The notes: a model not told the origin generated them from the letters alone. A stretch of DNA of 64,000 nt from M3007 sp041392625 (GCA_041392625.1 JAWKLR010000007.1:62001-126000), one strand, 5' to 3'. Positions 8,694 to 18,367 are shown, counted from the stretch's first letter. Program-made: numbers and translations.

Positions 8694-8850
8694 AATGCGG
8701 TTGTTTTTTCAAGCATTGAGGTGATTTAGAACGTTTCAAATGCCTCTAGGAATCGCTAATTAAACTATATTTCAGCACAATTGCAAACAACTGACCTGAG
8801 ATTGCACCACAATGGATTTTTATTTCAACTTCAAAGCAAACCACAGCACC

Positions 8851-11064
8851 ATGATTCGTTCAATTTGCCTGGGCATCGTTTTTTCCTTTTTGTTTAACCC
8901 GGTTTTTTCTCAAAAAAAAATAACCATTGAAGACTGTTTTACCCTGTTCCGTTTTTACCCTGAAACAGCACAAAACCTCAGGATAGCCCCAGATGGAAAG
9001 CACTATCTGTATGCCGACCGCTACCACATTGAGTTGGTTGATTTGGTATCCGGTGAAACTATGTCGGAATTGGCTTCACCCGAACAAATTGAGCCCGTTG
9101 GATACTGGGATGAATTGCAACATACGGACGACTTATCGGTTCTGCTTTTCCGGTCGGAATCCCGGCCTGTATTTCGCCACTCGGTAAGAGCTGCGTATTG
9201 GGTTTTCAAACCTGTCGATGGAACGTGTACGCGCCTGCACGAGAGCAATGAATTACAGCTGGCACAAATAAACCCGCAGGGAACCAAAATTGCATTTGTC
9301 CTGGAAAACAACCTGTACTATAAGGATTTGCAAAGTGGTACGACTAAACAAATAACAAAGGATGGAGTGCCCGGACAAATTCTAAATGGAATTCCCGACT
9401 GGGTATATGAGGAAGAGTTTAGCCCGGTAAATGGGGAAATGCTCAAGGCAACTATTTGGTCGGACGACGGACGGTATCTGGCCTTCCTGCGACTGGATGA
9501 AAGTCAGGTGCCGGAGTACGCATTTCAATGGTATCAGGGCGATTCCTATCCCCAGAGCACCTCGTATAAATACCCCAAAGTGGGTGAGCCAAATGCAACC
9601 GTGCAGGTCTATTTATACGATACCGAGGCAGAGTACCTGGTTGGGCGTATGGACGGGCTTGAAAAAACAGATTATGTGCCCCGGATTTATTTTGATAAAA
9701 ACAATCAACTGATTGTATCCCGCCTGAATCGACTTCAGGATACACTGGAATTGTTGCAGGCTATTCCCGGCCGAACCCTTCGGGACGATGACGGAACCCC
9801 GCTCATTTTTAGCAGACTCCTGTTGCGGGAAACCGATCCGGCCTATGTGGAGGTGCACGATAACCTGACTTTTTTAGAAGACGGGGAATCTTTTCTGTGG
9901 ACCAGCGAGCACACTGGATTTAATCATCTGTACCTGCATCCAATGGACCGGACCGGAGAGCAGAAAATCATCCAACTTACGCAGGGCGAGTTTGATCTCA
10001 CCTATTTTTGGGGAGTAAATGAAAAGGCGGGTACCTTCTATTTTCAGGCTGCAACACCGACCCCAATGGATCGTCAGATTTGGGAGGGTTACCTGGATGG
10101 CAGTCCGGCCAAATTACTCACCCTGGAGCCCGGAACCCACGATGCAGAGTTTAGTGCTGATTTTCAATTTTTTCTGCACAGTTGGAGCGATGCAAACACT
10201 CCGGAACGCACCGTGTTGCGCAGTATAGACGGCAGTGTAGATCAGGAAAAACTCAATAACAACCGGCTGATCAAAAAAAGAACCTTGTATGGTTTTGTTG
10301 ATAAAAAATTCTGGAATTTCACCCTGGAAGACGGAACCAAACTCCACGGCTGGATGCTCCGCCCGGACTCCCTGGAGCCCGGCAAAAAATACCCGGTTTT
10401 ATTCGATGTATATGGTGGCCCGGGCTCGCAAACGGTTTTGAATAAATACGATCCGTACCTGGGCAACTGGCACCAATACCTGGTTCAGCAAGGTGTAATT
10501 GTCGTAAGCGTTGACAACCGCGGAACCGGAGGCCGTGGACGGGATTTTAAAAAGTGCACCCAACTCCAACTTGGAAAACTGGAAACACAGGATCAGATTG
10601 CTGCGGCAAGCGAGCTGGCAAAACTCGACTACATTGACCCCGATCGAATTGGTATTTGGGGCTGGAGCTATGGCGGATACCTGAGTACTTCCTGCCTGCT
10701 TAAAGGCAACGATGTATTCAAAATGGGTATGGCTGTGGCTCCGGTAAGCAATTGGAAGTGGTATGACAGTGCTTACACCGAGCGCTATATGCATACCCTG
10801 GAGGAGAACCAGTCTGGCTATGACGATAATGCACCCATCCAATTTGTCGATCGCCTGAAGGGCGACAATTACCTGATTTGCCACGGTACAACAGACGACA
10901 ACGTACATTTTCAACAAAGCCTGGAATTGATAAATGCCCTGGTTGCTGCCAACAAACAATTTGAAACCTGCTATTACCCCAACCGAAACCATGGGATTTA
11001 CGGCGATAATGCAACACGCCACCTGTTTACCAAATTGACTCAGTTTATTATGGAAAAATTATAA
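8851..11064 (+). CDS. Secreted dipeptidyl-peptidase IV family serine peptidase (S9B)
   Basis: 737 residues from the ATG at 8851, which places a good signal peptide (MIRSICLGIVFSFLF to VFSQ) at the start; the frame is open from 8812. An N-terminal beta-propeller (DPPIV_N; EEEFSPVNGEMLKATIWSDDGRYLAFLR region) precedes an alpha/beta-hydrolase domain with nucleophile GWSYGGY, acid in GTTDDNVHFQQ and histidine in NRNHGIYG. The Glu-Glu pair in VYEEEF fits the substrate N-terminus anchor of DPP-IV enzymes. It probably removes X-Pro dipeptides in the periplasm. It stands alone, divergent from the thioredoxin-like gene. Confidence 0.95.
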   Translation: MIRSICLGIVFSFLFNPVFSQKKITIEDCFTLFRFYPETAQNLRIAPDGKHYLYADRYHIELVDLVSGETMSELASPEQIEPVGYWDELQHTDDLSVLLFRSESRPVFRHSVRAAYWVFKPVDGTCTRLHESNELQLAQINPQGTKIAFVLENNLYYKDLQSGTTKQITKDGVPGQILNGIPDWVYEEEFSPVNGEMLKATIWSDDGRYLAFLRLDESQVPEYAFQWYQGDSYPQSTSYKYPKVGEPNATVQVYLYDTEAEYLVGRMDGLEKTDYVPRIYFDKNNQLIVSRLNRLQDTLELLQAIPGRTLRDDDGTPLIFSRLLLRETDPAYVEVHDNLTFLEDGESFLWTSEHTGFNHLYLHPMDRTGEQKIIQLTQGEFDLTYFWGVNEKAGTFYFQAATPTPMDRQIWEGYLDGSPAKLLTLEPGTHDAEFSADFQFFLHSWSDANTPERTVLRSIDGSVDQEKLNNNRLIKKRTLYGFVDKKFWNFTLEDGTKLHGWMLRPDSLEPGKKYPVLFDVYGGPGSQTVLNKYDPYLGNWHQYLVQQGVIVVSVDNRGTGGRGRDFKKCTQLQLGKLETQDQIAAASELAKLDYIDPDRIGIWGWSYGGYLSTSCLLKGNDVFKMGMAVAPVSNWKWYDSAYTERYMHTLEENQSGYDDNAPIQFVDRLKGDNYLICHGTTDDNVHFQQSLELINALVAANKQFETCYYPNRNHGIYGDNATRHLFTKLTQFIMEKL

Positions 11065-11187
11065 TTCCGGTAGGGTATGCCCTGGGTTGGTTTCTTATGA
11101 AAATCTTAAAATTGTTAATGGGAAGCATCATTTTTAGTACCTTTTACATCATAAAGGAAACACATTTAGTCACCAAATGACATTCCC

Positions 11188-11883
11188 ATGCTATTTACAA
11201 GAAGTAAAATCTATTCCAATCTGTTGCCTTTGATCCTGTTGGTGGGCCTGCCCGGCATACTAAACGCGCAGCAGCCATTTGCCAAGTTTGTAATTGGGCT
11301 TGAAGGAACCTTCAATACCCAACAAGCCCAGGAATACACCATCGGACCTCAAATCGAATATCCCTGGAAGCAATTCTCTGCAGGAATTGGCATCAGCCGA
11401 AAGCAGTTTCCCTGGTTCAAGGTTGAATCAACCGATTATGTTCTTCGGCCCATCAATTGGTATGGAGAAAAAACACTGGCTTATGAAATCAACAGTGAAA
11501 TGAAAAAGGCAAGTTATTGGTCAGTTCCTGTTAAAATAAATTATCGCTTGCCCTGCAATTGCGTCTACGTGCATGCGGCCGCAGTATTTGACTTTATGAA
11601 TCCCAATTTAAAGTCAAAAGATGCCTACACGTATTACAGCGAACAACCAAAAAACAATGAGGAGGTGGTGACACAGAGGGGTTACCGCAAGTTTCTAAGA
11701 AACTATGAAGTTGGGCTTGGATTTAAACTGCATGCCAACGATTATTTTCGGCTAATTGCCCGGCCGGTAGTCAGTTGGAATGAAAACCCGGATCCATACA
11801 GCCCCAATCACCGGTACGATGCAAGCATCCGTATGACCTTGGGTGTACAGTATGCCTTCATCCGATATGGTGGCCGGTTTTAG
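11188..11883 (+). CDS. Secreted protein, probable outer-membrane beta-barrel
   Basis: 231 residues with a signal peptide (LLPLILLVGLPGILNAQQ). The remainder alternates aromatic and polar residues in a barrel-like way (FVIGLEGTFN, SAGIGISRKQFPW, YEVGLGFKLH, RYDASIRMTLGVQYAFIRYGGRF) and ends in an aromatic residue, as many outer-membrane barrels do. I do not recognise a named family. It is convergent with the RsmI-like gene, 40 bp away. Confidence 0.6.
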   Translation: MLFTRSKIYSNLLPLILLVGLPGILNAQQPFAKFVIGLEGTFNTQQAQEYTIGPQIEYPWKQFSAGIGISRKQFPWFKVESTDYVLRPINWYGEKTLAYEINSEMKKASYWSVPVKINYRLPCNCVYVHAAAVFDFMNPNLKSKDAYTYYSEQPKNNEEVVTQRGYRKFLRNYEVGLGFKLHANDYFRLIARPVVSWNENPDPYSPNHRYDASIRMTLGVQYAFIRYGGRF

Positions 11884-11923
11884 TGGCCAGGATAAAGAGT
11901 CAAATCCCCCAACAGGTTTTGAA

Positions 11924-12640
11924 TTAACGGAGTTTGTTTCCTGCAAAAATCATGAATACGGCCGGCAGCTTTTCGAGTTGCCGGCTATTTTCTTTACGCC
12001 AATCCTGTATCGACAGGGATTGAATCCATTCCGACTGACCGGTCAGATCCTGTGCGATGCCAAAGCGCGTGTTGGGCTGCAGGCTTTCAAGGGCTACCTC
12101 CAGGACCATTTGACTTCGGTAAGGTGTTTCTATGAAGAGTTGCGTCTGATTCAGCCGTTGCGAATCGTTTTCAAGTCGCCGCAATGCCTTTGCCAATTCC
12201 GGCCGCTTTGGAGGAAGGTAACCGTGAAAGGCAAATTGTTGACCGCTCATCCCGGATGCCATCAGGGCTAACAACAGGGAGGATGGACCTACCAGGGGCT
12301 TTACCTGCATTCCCAGCTCATGGGCAAGGGCAACAAACTCAGCGCCCGGATCGGCTACACCTGGACAGCCGGCTTCAGATAGCAAACCAATGTCTCGACC
12401 TGTTTTTACTGCCTTTCTAAATGCCTGTAAGGCGGGTTGAAGGTCCCGTTTATCCATCTCAATCAGCTCCAGCTCTTGAAGAGGCTGCTCGGTTCCAATT
12501 GCTTTTAAAAAATGGCGTGCCGTCTTCGCTCGTTCGGCAACAAAGCAATTTAATGGGTGCACAGTACTCCGGACATACTCCGGAATACTGTGCAATGCAT
12601 CTTCGGCAATTGGGACGGGAATTAAATACAAACTGGCCAT
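11924..12640 (-). CDS. RsmI-like tetrapyrrole-methylase-fold SAM methyltransferase
   Basis: 238 residues from the ATG at 12640. An in-frame ATG at 12655 would overlap the promoter motif, so the later one is preferred. The fold is shown by YLIPVPI at the N-terminus, LLSEAGCPGVADPG near residue 90 and VGPSSLLLALMASGMSGQQFAFHGYLP near 120. RsmI 2'-O-methylates C1402 of 16S rRNA. The canonical N-terminal LGNLxD segment is altered here (IPVPIAEDA), so this may be the diverged Bacteroidota paralogue rather than RsmI itself. It follows the MFS gene on the same strand. Confidence 0.8.
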   Translation of the reverse strand: MASLYLIPVPIAEDALHSIPEYVRSTVHPLNCFVAERAKTARHFLKAIGTEQPLQELELIEMDKRDLQPALQAFRKAVKTGRDIGLLSEAGCPGVADPGAEFVALAHELGMQVKPLVGPSSLLLALMASGMSGQQFAFHGYLPPKRPELAKALRRLENDSQRLNQTQLFIETPYRSQMVLEVALESLQPNTRFGIAQDLTGQSEWIQSLSIQDWRKENSRQLEKLPAVFMIFAGNKLR

Positions 12641-12644
12641 GGGG

Positions 12645-12652
12645 CAAATGTA
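12645..12652 (-). promoter_or_regulatory. -7 element, 4 nt before the RsmI-like start
   Basis: Minus strand TACATTTG, then CCCC, then ATG at 12640. The transcript would start at or within a base or two of the start codon. It also shows why the ATG at 12655 is not the true start. Confidence 0.55.
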
Positions 12653-12682
12653 CATTATTTGAAACCCATTTTCGATTGGGTC

Positions 12683-13951
12683 TTACACTCCGGGTACCGC
12701 TTGAATAACCGGTGCTTCATCTCGTACAAATACTTTTTTCTCCAGCCAGTAAAATCCAATTAGCGCAATCGCACTCAGTACAACCAATACTGCCCACAGG
12801 GCATTAAAACCCCAGGCTTGGATAATCTGTGTACCCATAAGCGGAGCAACAATGTGGGCAATTGAATAGGCAATGGAGTACGCAGCCATGTACTTGCCCT
12901 GTCCACCTTTCTTTTGAGCCCGATCAAAAACGTAATTGGTGCTGAAGGGCATAACCAGCATTTCCCCAAAAGAAATTATAACCATAAACAACACCGCCGG
13001 AATCAGATAAACTGCAGTTGGCAAGAGCAAGGCGGCGTACGACAAACCATATAAGATCAAGCCCCGGCGCACAAAATTCATCGGGTGTCGGCGACCATCA
13101 ATTCGGTATATAAACGGTACTTCAACCAAAAATACGATCAAGCCGTTCACCGCTGCTACCATTCCAATCTTCGCCTCAGACCACATATAAATATCCTTGA
13201 AAAAAACAGGAACCGTCCACAGGATTTGCATGAAAACCATGGCGTTGATGATTGTCAAACCGCAAAAAGTAAGAAAAACACGATCCCTGTAGGGGTTGGC
13301 TAGTGAAGGAGCTGGAGTGCTTGTCCCAGACTGCTTTTCATGTTCCAATTGGGTCGCGGCCTCCTTTTTAGGCACAATCAATACATACAACAACAATGCA
13401 GCGAGCAGACAGGTCAGGCCATCAACAATAAAAAGCCAATGCCAGCCCAAGGCCGCCAGCAAACCACCCAGTGCCGGAGCGACCGTCCAACCCAAATTTA
13501 TTGCCATACGGTACAGGGAAATGGATCGGGTCCGGGTCTCAACCGTACTGTGCACCGAAATTGCAACGGAGTTTGCAGGGCGAAAAGATTCTGAAATGGT
13601 ACTCAGCAACAACACCGCAAAACACATGAGCCAAAAATCCTCCAAAAATAAAATCAACAGGAGCATGATTCCATTCCCAACAAGACTCCATATCTGAATA
13701 CTCAGGTATCCGGCGCGGTCGGTCAGCCAACCACCAAGGTATGAACCCAGTAGTGCACCAACTCCGAAAAAGCCCATGACATATCCTGCATCCGCAATGC
13801 TGTATTCCAGTTTTTGCGTCAAATAAACGGTCATAAACGCCACAACCATGGCTCCACACCGGTTGATAAGCGTAACAAAAGAAAGGAACCAGATAGTTTT
13901 GGAAATCCCCGAATAGGAATCACGCCAAAATGAGAACAGTTTGAATAACAT
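12683..13951 (-). CDS. MFS transporter, DHA1-type
   Basis: 422 residues from the ATG at 13951; a 10-codon upstream extension is open but hydrophilic and less likely. About twelve hydrophobic segments are visible, with the major facilitator loop 2-3 motif as GSYLGGWLTDRAGYL near residue 68. The order resembles drug:H+ antiporter-1 type exporters. Substrate is unknown. It lies upstream of the RsmI-like gene on the same strand, but that gene has its own promoter. Confidence 0.88.
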   Translation of the reverse strand: MLFKLFSFWRDSYSGISKTIWFLSFVTLINRCGAMVVAFMTVYLTQKLEYSIADAGYVMGFFGVGALLGSYLGGWLTDRAGYLSIQIWSLVGNGIMLLLILFLEDFWLMCFAVLLLSTISESFRPANSVAISVHSTVETRTRSISLYRMAINLGWTVAPALGGLLAALGWHWLFIVDGLTCLLAALLLYVLIVPKKEAATQLEHEKQSGTSTPAPSLANPYRDRVFLTFCGLTIINAMVFMQILWTVPVFFKDIYMWSEAKIGMVAAVNGLIVFLVEVPFIYRIDGRRHPMNFVRRGLILYGLSYAALLLPTAVYLIPAVLFMVIISFGEMLVMPFSTNYVFDRAQKKGGQGKYMAAYSIAYSIAHIVAPLMGTQIIQAWGFNALWAVLVVLSAIALIGFYWLEKKVFVRDEAPVIQAVPGV

Positions 13952-14313
13952 GGGACATGGGTATTGTAAATGATAAAACAACCATTACAGGCCGGGAAAC
14001 AGAATAATAACAGGCCAACACCCATTTTGGGTTCCGCAAATGAAAGATTATTTTGTTTTTCTTTTTGTGGTGCCAATGAAAAACGCCAGATGCTGTAGCA
14101 ACTGGCGTTATTCATACAATAGAAAGGATGATACTTGCAGTTCGATAAGATTATATACGTTGGTTATGCTGTCGCAAAATCCACAAGAATCTTTAGCAAA
14201 AATCCGAAATTGACGGATATTTCCAAATATTTTGCCAGGGAATTTATTTGAAGACTAAATTGTTTGTCTATTTACCCTCCCCATCTTTGAAATTTTTCAA
14301 CTCAAAAATACGA
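13952..14313. other. Intergenic stretch between MFS and GNAT genes
   Basis: About 360 bases with no convincing gene. The only structure noted is the hairpin at 14081-14111, whose T-run lies on the minus-strand side although no gene is annotated upstream of it on that strand. The two flanking genes are divergent, so their promoters should be here; no clean TAnnTTTG match was found. Confidence 0.5.
14081..14111 (-). terminator. Orphan terminator-like hairpin
   Basis: AACGCCAG pairs with CTGGCGTT. On the minus strand the hairpin is followed by further T residues (GGCGTTTTTC). No gene lies upstream on that strand for it to end, so it may terminate a small transcript starting near 14.2-14.3 kb. 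Tentative. Confidence 0.35.
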
Positions 14314-14832
14314 ATGCTCCAGCTAGAAAGTAAACACCTGTATTTGATATCCGGACAAACAGACACCCTGGATGCCGCTGCCGATAATGATCATCCCCTT
14401 TTGTCCAGCCTCCTGGGCGGCATAGCCATTCCTGAAAAATGGTCGCATTTCCCGGAAGCGCTTGCCTGGATGCGCGACCACCTGCGCGAGTTTCCTCAGG
14501 AAGCCGGCTGGTGGTTTTACTTTATTATTCACAAACAAGATACCCGATTGATCGGCACCGCAGGATTTAAGGGCTATCCGGAGCCGGATGGCAGTGTGGA
14601 AATTGGATATGAAATTCATCCGGATTACCAGGGCAAAGGACTGGCAACCGAAGCTGCACAAGCCTTAATTGATGATGTAAAAAACAGGCCAGGAGTCCTC
14701 AAAATTCGCGCGCATACGCTGGCTGAAGCAAATCCCTCCACCTCCGTGCTCAAAAAACTCGGACTCAGGTTTGTACAAGAGAAAATTGACATCGAAGACG
14801 GGAAAATCTGGGAATGGGAAATGCTCCTCTGA
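14314..14832 (+). CDS. GNAT-family N-acetyltransferase (RimJ/RimL type)
   Basis: 172 residues from the ATG at 14314; an open extension to 14248 is poorly conserved in appearance. The acetyl-CoA-binding motif is VEIGYEIHPDYQGKGLATEAAQALIDD near residue 92, preceded by LIGTAGFKGYPE and followed by the LAEANPSTSVLKKLGLRF pattern typical of RimJ/RimL-like enzymes acting on protein N-termini or small amines. The acceptor is unknown. It stands alone and shares a bidirectional terminator with proS. Confidence 0.87.
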   Translation: MLQLESKHLYLISGQTDTLDAAADNDHPLLSSLLGGIAIPEKWSHFPEALAWMRDHLREFPQEAGWWFYFIIHKQDTRLIGTAGFKGYPEPDGSVEIGYEIHPDYQGKGLATEAAQALIDDVKNRPGVLKIRAHTLAEANPSTSVLKKLGLRFVQEKIDIEDGKIWEWEMLL

Positions 14833-14841
14833 TCCCATAAA

Positions 14842-14876
14842 AAAACAGGAGCTTCTAATCAGAAACTCCTGTTTTC
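14842..14876. terminator. Bidirectional terminator between GNAT gene and proS
   Basis: AAAACAGGAG pairs with CTCCTGTTTT, with inner CTTCT/AGAA pairs, and A/T tracts on both sides. The two genes converge here, so it can serve both. Confidence 0.75.
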
Positions 14877-14907
14877 GTAGTTCATCAGGCTCTAAGTTGC
14901 AATGCCA

Positions 14908-16374
14908 TTAATAAGCCATTGCAAACAAGACCCGACGTTTACTTGGCTTGCCGGTAAGGATACAGCTTCCGTCTTCATCCTTGGCATCTACCGGGATACA
15001 TCGGATGGTCGCTTTGGTTTGTTCCTTGATTGCCAGTTCCGTCTCGGTTGTACCATCCCAGTGGGCCGAAACAAATCCGCCTTTTTCTTCCAGCACCTGT
15101 TTGAATTCCTCGAATGAGTTCACTTCTGTAATGTGCTCATCGCGGTAGGCTTTCGCCCGGTCAAACAGGTTTTGTTGGATGTCTTTCAACAGTTGTTCGA
15201 CGTGCTCAACTACGCCGTCCAGTGCTACAGAATTTTTCTCTTTGGTATCCCGACGGGCTACCTCAACAACACCGGCTTCCAGGTCGCGCATACCGAGTCC
15301 AAGACGAACCGGTACACCCAACATTTCGTATTCAGCAAATTTAAAGCCCGGACGATTTTGCGCGTCGTCATCAATTTTAACTGAAATGCCTTTGGCGCGT
15401 AGTCCGGCAGCAATGGCATCTGCTTTTTCCAAAATTTCTGGCAATGGTTTTGGGATTGGAACGATTACAACCTGGATTGGAGCCAGTTTTGGAGGCAATA
15501 CCAGGCCATCATCGTCAGAGTGGGTCATAATCAAACCACCAACCAAACGGGTGGATACCCCCCAGGATGTAGCCCAAACATATTCCTGTGTGTTTTCTTT
15601 ATTTAAGAACTGGACATTGAATGCTTTTGCAAAGTTTTGGCCCAAGAAGTGCGAGGTGCCCGCCTGCAGCGCCTTGCCATCCTGCATCAAAGCCTCAATG
15701 CAAAAGGTTTCGTCTGCTCCGGCAAACCGCTCGTTTTCAGTCTTGATGCCTTTGATCACCGGCATCGCCATGAATTCCTCGGCAAATTTTGCATACACAT
15801 CCAGAATCATGCGGGTTTCTTCCATGGCTTCTTCAGATGATGCGTGTGCCGTGTGCCCTTCCTGCCACAGAAATTCGGCAGTCCGCAAAAACGGACGTGT
15901 CCGCATTTCCCAGCGCACAACATTGGCCCACTGATTGATCAACAACGGCAAATCGCGGTAGGATTTAATCCAGTCTTTATACGTGTCCCAAATAATCGTT
16001 TCAGAAGTTGGGCGCACAATAAGTTCTTCCTCCAGTTTCGCCTCCGGATCGACGATCACACCCTGACCATCCGGATCATTTTTCAGACGATAGTGGGTCA
16101 CGACAGCACATTCCTTGGCGAACCCTTCCACGTGCGCAGCTTCACGACTCAAAAAACTCTTCGGGATAAACAACGGGAAATATGCATTGACGTGCCCGGT
16201 TTCCTTAAACATGGTATCCAGCGCATCCCGCATTTTTTCCCAAATAGCAAACCCATGCGGTTTGATCACCATGCATCCGCGAACCGGCGAGTTATCGGCC
16301 ATCTGTGCGCGGTGAACAATGTCTAAATACCACTTTGAATAGTTTTCTGAACGAGGTGTAATTTCTTTAGCCAC
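14908..16374 (-). CDS. proS: Prolyl-tRNA synthetase (ProS type 3)
   Basis: 488 residues, the short eukaryote/archaeon-like ProRS form without the bacterial editing insertion. Class II features are visible: FPLFIPKSFLSREAAHVEGFAKE near residue 65, the motif 2 region EMRTRPFLRTAEFLWQEGHTAH and QAGTSHFLGQNFAKAF, then an anticodon-binding domain and a C-terminal zinc-binding-like domain ending in the conserved tyrosine (RVLFAMAY). It charges tRNA-Pro. The frame is intact and monocistronic. Confidence 0.97.
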   Translation of the reverse strand: MAKEITPRSENYSKWYLDIVHRAQMADNSPVRGCMVIKPHGFAIWEKMRDALDTMFKETGHVNAYFPLFIPKSFLSREAAHVEGFAKECAVVTHYRLKNDPDGQGVIVDPEAKLEEELIVRPTSETIIWDTYKDWIKSYRDLPLLINQWANVVRWEMRTRPFLRTAEFLWQEGHTAHASSEEAMEETRMILDVYAKFAEEFMAMPVIKGIKTENERFAGADETFCIEALMQDGKALQAGTSHFLGQNFAKAFNVQFLNKENTQEYVWATSWGVSTRLVGGLIMTHSDDDGLVLPPKLAPIQVVIVPIPKPLPEILEKADAIAAGLRAKGISVKIDDDAQNRPGFKFAEYEMLGVPVRLGLGMRDLEAGVVEVARRDTKEKNSVALDGVVEHVEQLLKDIQQNLFDRAKAYRDEHITEVNSFEEFKQVLEEKGGFVSAHWDGTTETELAIKEQTKATIRCIPVDAKDEDGSCILTGKPSKRRVLFAMAY

Positions 16375-16803
16375 GGTGGTGCTTTTTATTATTTATTAAA
16401 AAATGAACTCTAGAGTGAGTTTGGGATTTTCATGTGTATTGAAACAGGTATAGTTGCGTAAAGAGTAGGTGCCCTGCTAACCGCAATTAATAACTCAAAT
16501 ACAAGGTAATTCCTTTATTCTGTAGGCGGATAGCCAAACCTGATCTATCACATCCAATTACTCTCAACATTTATGGTTAAATTGCCGTTAAATAGAAACA
16601 AACCTTGTTACAATTTCAGCTCCAGACTGTCTTATAAGTATAGAATTTTAACACTTTTTTGCTGAAGGAAGGCAGTTTAAGCGAACTTTAACGAAACCTG
16701 ACCACTACTTTAATTGGCTTTTAACCAAAAAATGCGTGCAAAGGTAATACTTTTGATCTTAGAAACTCGCGTACCGGATATATGCATTAAACAATCTGTA
16801 ATC
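16375..16803. other. Intergenic region between proS and the RS-repeat gene
   Basis: About 430 bases, A/T-rich, with no gene that I can support. It must hold the divergent promoters of proS and the secreted protein gene; only the element at 16748-16755 was recognised. Confidence 0.5.
16748..16755 (+). promoter_or_regulatory. -7 promoter element of the RS-repeat protein gene
   Basis: TACTTTTG, 49 nt before the ATG at 16804. It lies inside the longer open frame that begins at 16714, which supports the later start. Confidence 0.55.
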
Positions 16804-18291
16804 ATGAAAAACATAAATATCATTAGTCGACTGGTTCTACTCGTGCTCTTCGTAGCCGGTGCCTCCGGCAACATGTTTGCACAAGACGACCTGTATTACG
16901 ATCCTGACCGCGATGTACAAGTGTACTACGACGATAACTATCAGGATAACAACAACAATTACAACAACAATTACAACGACGACTTCGACGACGAATACTA
17001 CGATTACGAGGACGATTATGCCTACGAGTATTCTTCCCGAATCCGACGTTTCCACCGATCAACTACCGTAGTGGATTATTACGACCCATTCTACGTTGAT
17101 ATGTGGTATTACGATCCGTTCTACCTGCCTGGTGCGACCATTTATGTAGGTGGATTCAACGATTACTGGACCTGGCGTCGCTGGCGCCGCTGGAATCGCT
17201 GGAACAGCTACAATTCCTGGTCATACTGGAACAACCCATACAGTGGATGGGGATACCGCTCCTGGGGATTTGGTGGTCCGTATGTAAACTTTGGTTGGGG
17301 AAATGCCTGGGGCAACCCATGGTGCAACCCGTATGTGGCCAACAACTACTACTATGACCCATATTGGTCTTGGAATGGCTACAACCCCTATTACAACAAT
17401 GGTTGGGTAAACAACAACTATTACTACGACAACACCCACCATGGGCACAATGGGTACAACCCACAAACCTATACAGGTGTGCGTCGCCACGGCACTACTG
17501 TGAACAGCAATACCAGTGGATATGCACGGGTTTCTGAAAATGGCCGTTTGTCAACTGCAGGGAAAGCCCCTACACTTGAATTGAAACAGGATAAGTTCGG
17601 ACGCAAAGTGGAAAGCGACCGCGAACCAGTTCGTGTGAGCAAAAGCCCAACTACACGTACCGAATCCCGCGATGCCAGATCCGTTGACAACAGCGCCCGC
17701 CGGGTAGAGCCTAATAACGATGTCCGTCGCGAAACGCGCAGCGCAACTCCAAACAACGATGTGCGCCGGGACAACCGCTCTGTTCAGCCAAATACAGATG
17801 TAAAGCGCAATGACCGCGCAGTACAGCCTGATCTAAAGCGTGATAACCGCAGTCCTCAGCCCGATCAGAAGGCGACTCGCCCGAATCGTGAGATTCAGCG
17901 CAGTAATACACCTTCTCGCTCTAACAACAACGAGATGCGTACACCATCTCGTAATGAGAACCCAAGCAGCACCCGTCCGCGGAGCCAGGAAAATGACCGC
18001 CAGCGTTCTTACACGCCTAGCAGCCGTCCTTCCCGCTCTTCAGGGGATCGGAGTGCAAGTCCGAGCAGAAGCTCCTCTCCGGATAGAAGCGCCTCTCCAA
18101 GTCGGAGTTCTTCTCCAGACCGGAGCGCATCTCCTAGCCGCAGCAGTTCTCCGAGCAGAAGTGCAAGTCCGAGCAGAAGTTCCTCTCCGAGCGCATCTCC
18201 TAGCCGGAGTTCTTCCCCAAGCCGCAGTAGCTCACCAAGCCGTAGCAGTGGAGGGAAATCCAGCAGCAGCCGGGGTGGCCGCGGAGAATAA
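16804..18291 (+). CDS. Secreted low-complexity protein with RS/SP-repeat tail
   Basis: 495 residues from the ATG at 16804, where a signal peptide begins (IISRLVLLVLFVAGASGNMFAQ). Three compositional zones follow: an Asp/Tyr/Asn-rich segment (about 25-75), a Trp/Tyr/Asn/Gly-rich segment (about 85-225), and a basic tail with NDVRRDNRS-type units (about 300-370) ending in roughly 100 residues of PSRSSSP/PDRSASP units. The first zones recall other Bacteroidota surface or periplasmic proteins rich in Y, N and W; the tail is unusual. No enzymatic motif and no T9SS domain was seen. It is flanked by a promoter and a terminator, so it is a single-gene unit. Confidence 0.75.
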   Translation: MKNINIISRLVLLVLFVAGASGNMFAQDDLYYDPDRDVQVYYDDNYQDNNNNYNNNYNDDFDDEYYDYEDDYAYEYSSRIRRFHRSTTVVDYYDPFYVDMWYYDPFYLPGATIYVGGFNDYWTWRRWRRWNRWNSYNSWSYWNNPYSGWGYRSWGFGGPYVNFGWGNAWGNPWCNPYVANNYYYDPYWSWNGYNPYYNNGWVNNNYYYDNTHHGHNGYNPQTYTGVRRHGTTVNSNTSGYARVSENGRLSTAGKAPTLELKQDKFGRKVESDREPVRVSKSPTTRTESRDARSVDNSARRVEPNNDVRRETRSATPNNDVRRDNRSVQPNTDVKRNDRAVQPDLKRDNRSPQPDQKATRPNREIQRSNTPSRSNNNEMRTPSRNENPSSTRPRSQENDRQRSYTPSSRPSRSSGDRSASPSRSSSPDRSASPSRSSSPDRSASPSRSSSPSRSASPSRSSSPSASPSRSSSPSRSSSPSRSSGGKSSSSRGGRGE

Positions 18292-18322
18292 CATCCAAGC
18301 AGTCTTAACAGACTAAATCTCA

Positions 18323-18367
18323 AGAGATGGGTGGAATTTGGTATTACACCTTTTCCACCCATTTCTT
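18323..18367 (+). terminator. Terminator after the RS-repeat gene
   Basis: AGATGGGTGGAA pairs with TTCCACCCATTTCT, followed by TTTTTC, about 30 nt after the TAA. Good rho-independent form. Confidence 0.75.

Noticed and set aside
10399..11022. Minus-strand open frame of 207 codons
   Set aside because: Antisense to the catalytic domain of the DPP-IV peptidase; no independent support.
18040..18250. Direct repeats that at first look like a CRISPR array
   Set aside because: They are in-frame codons for Ser/Arg/Pro repeats, with no constant repeat length, no spacers and no cas genes.
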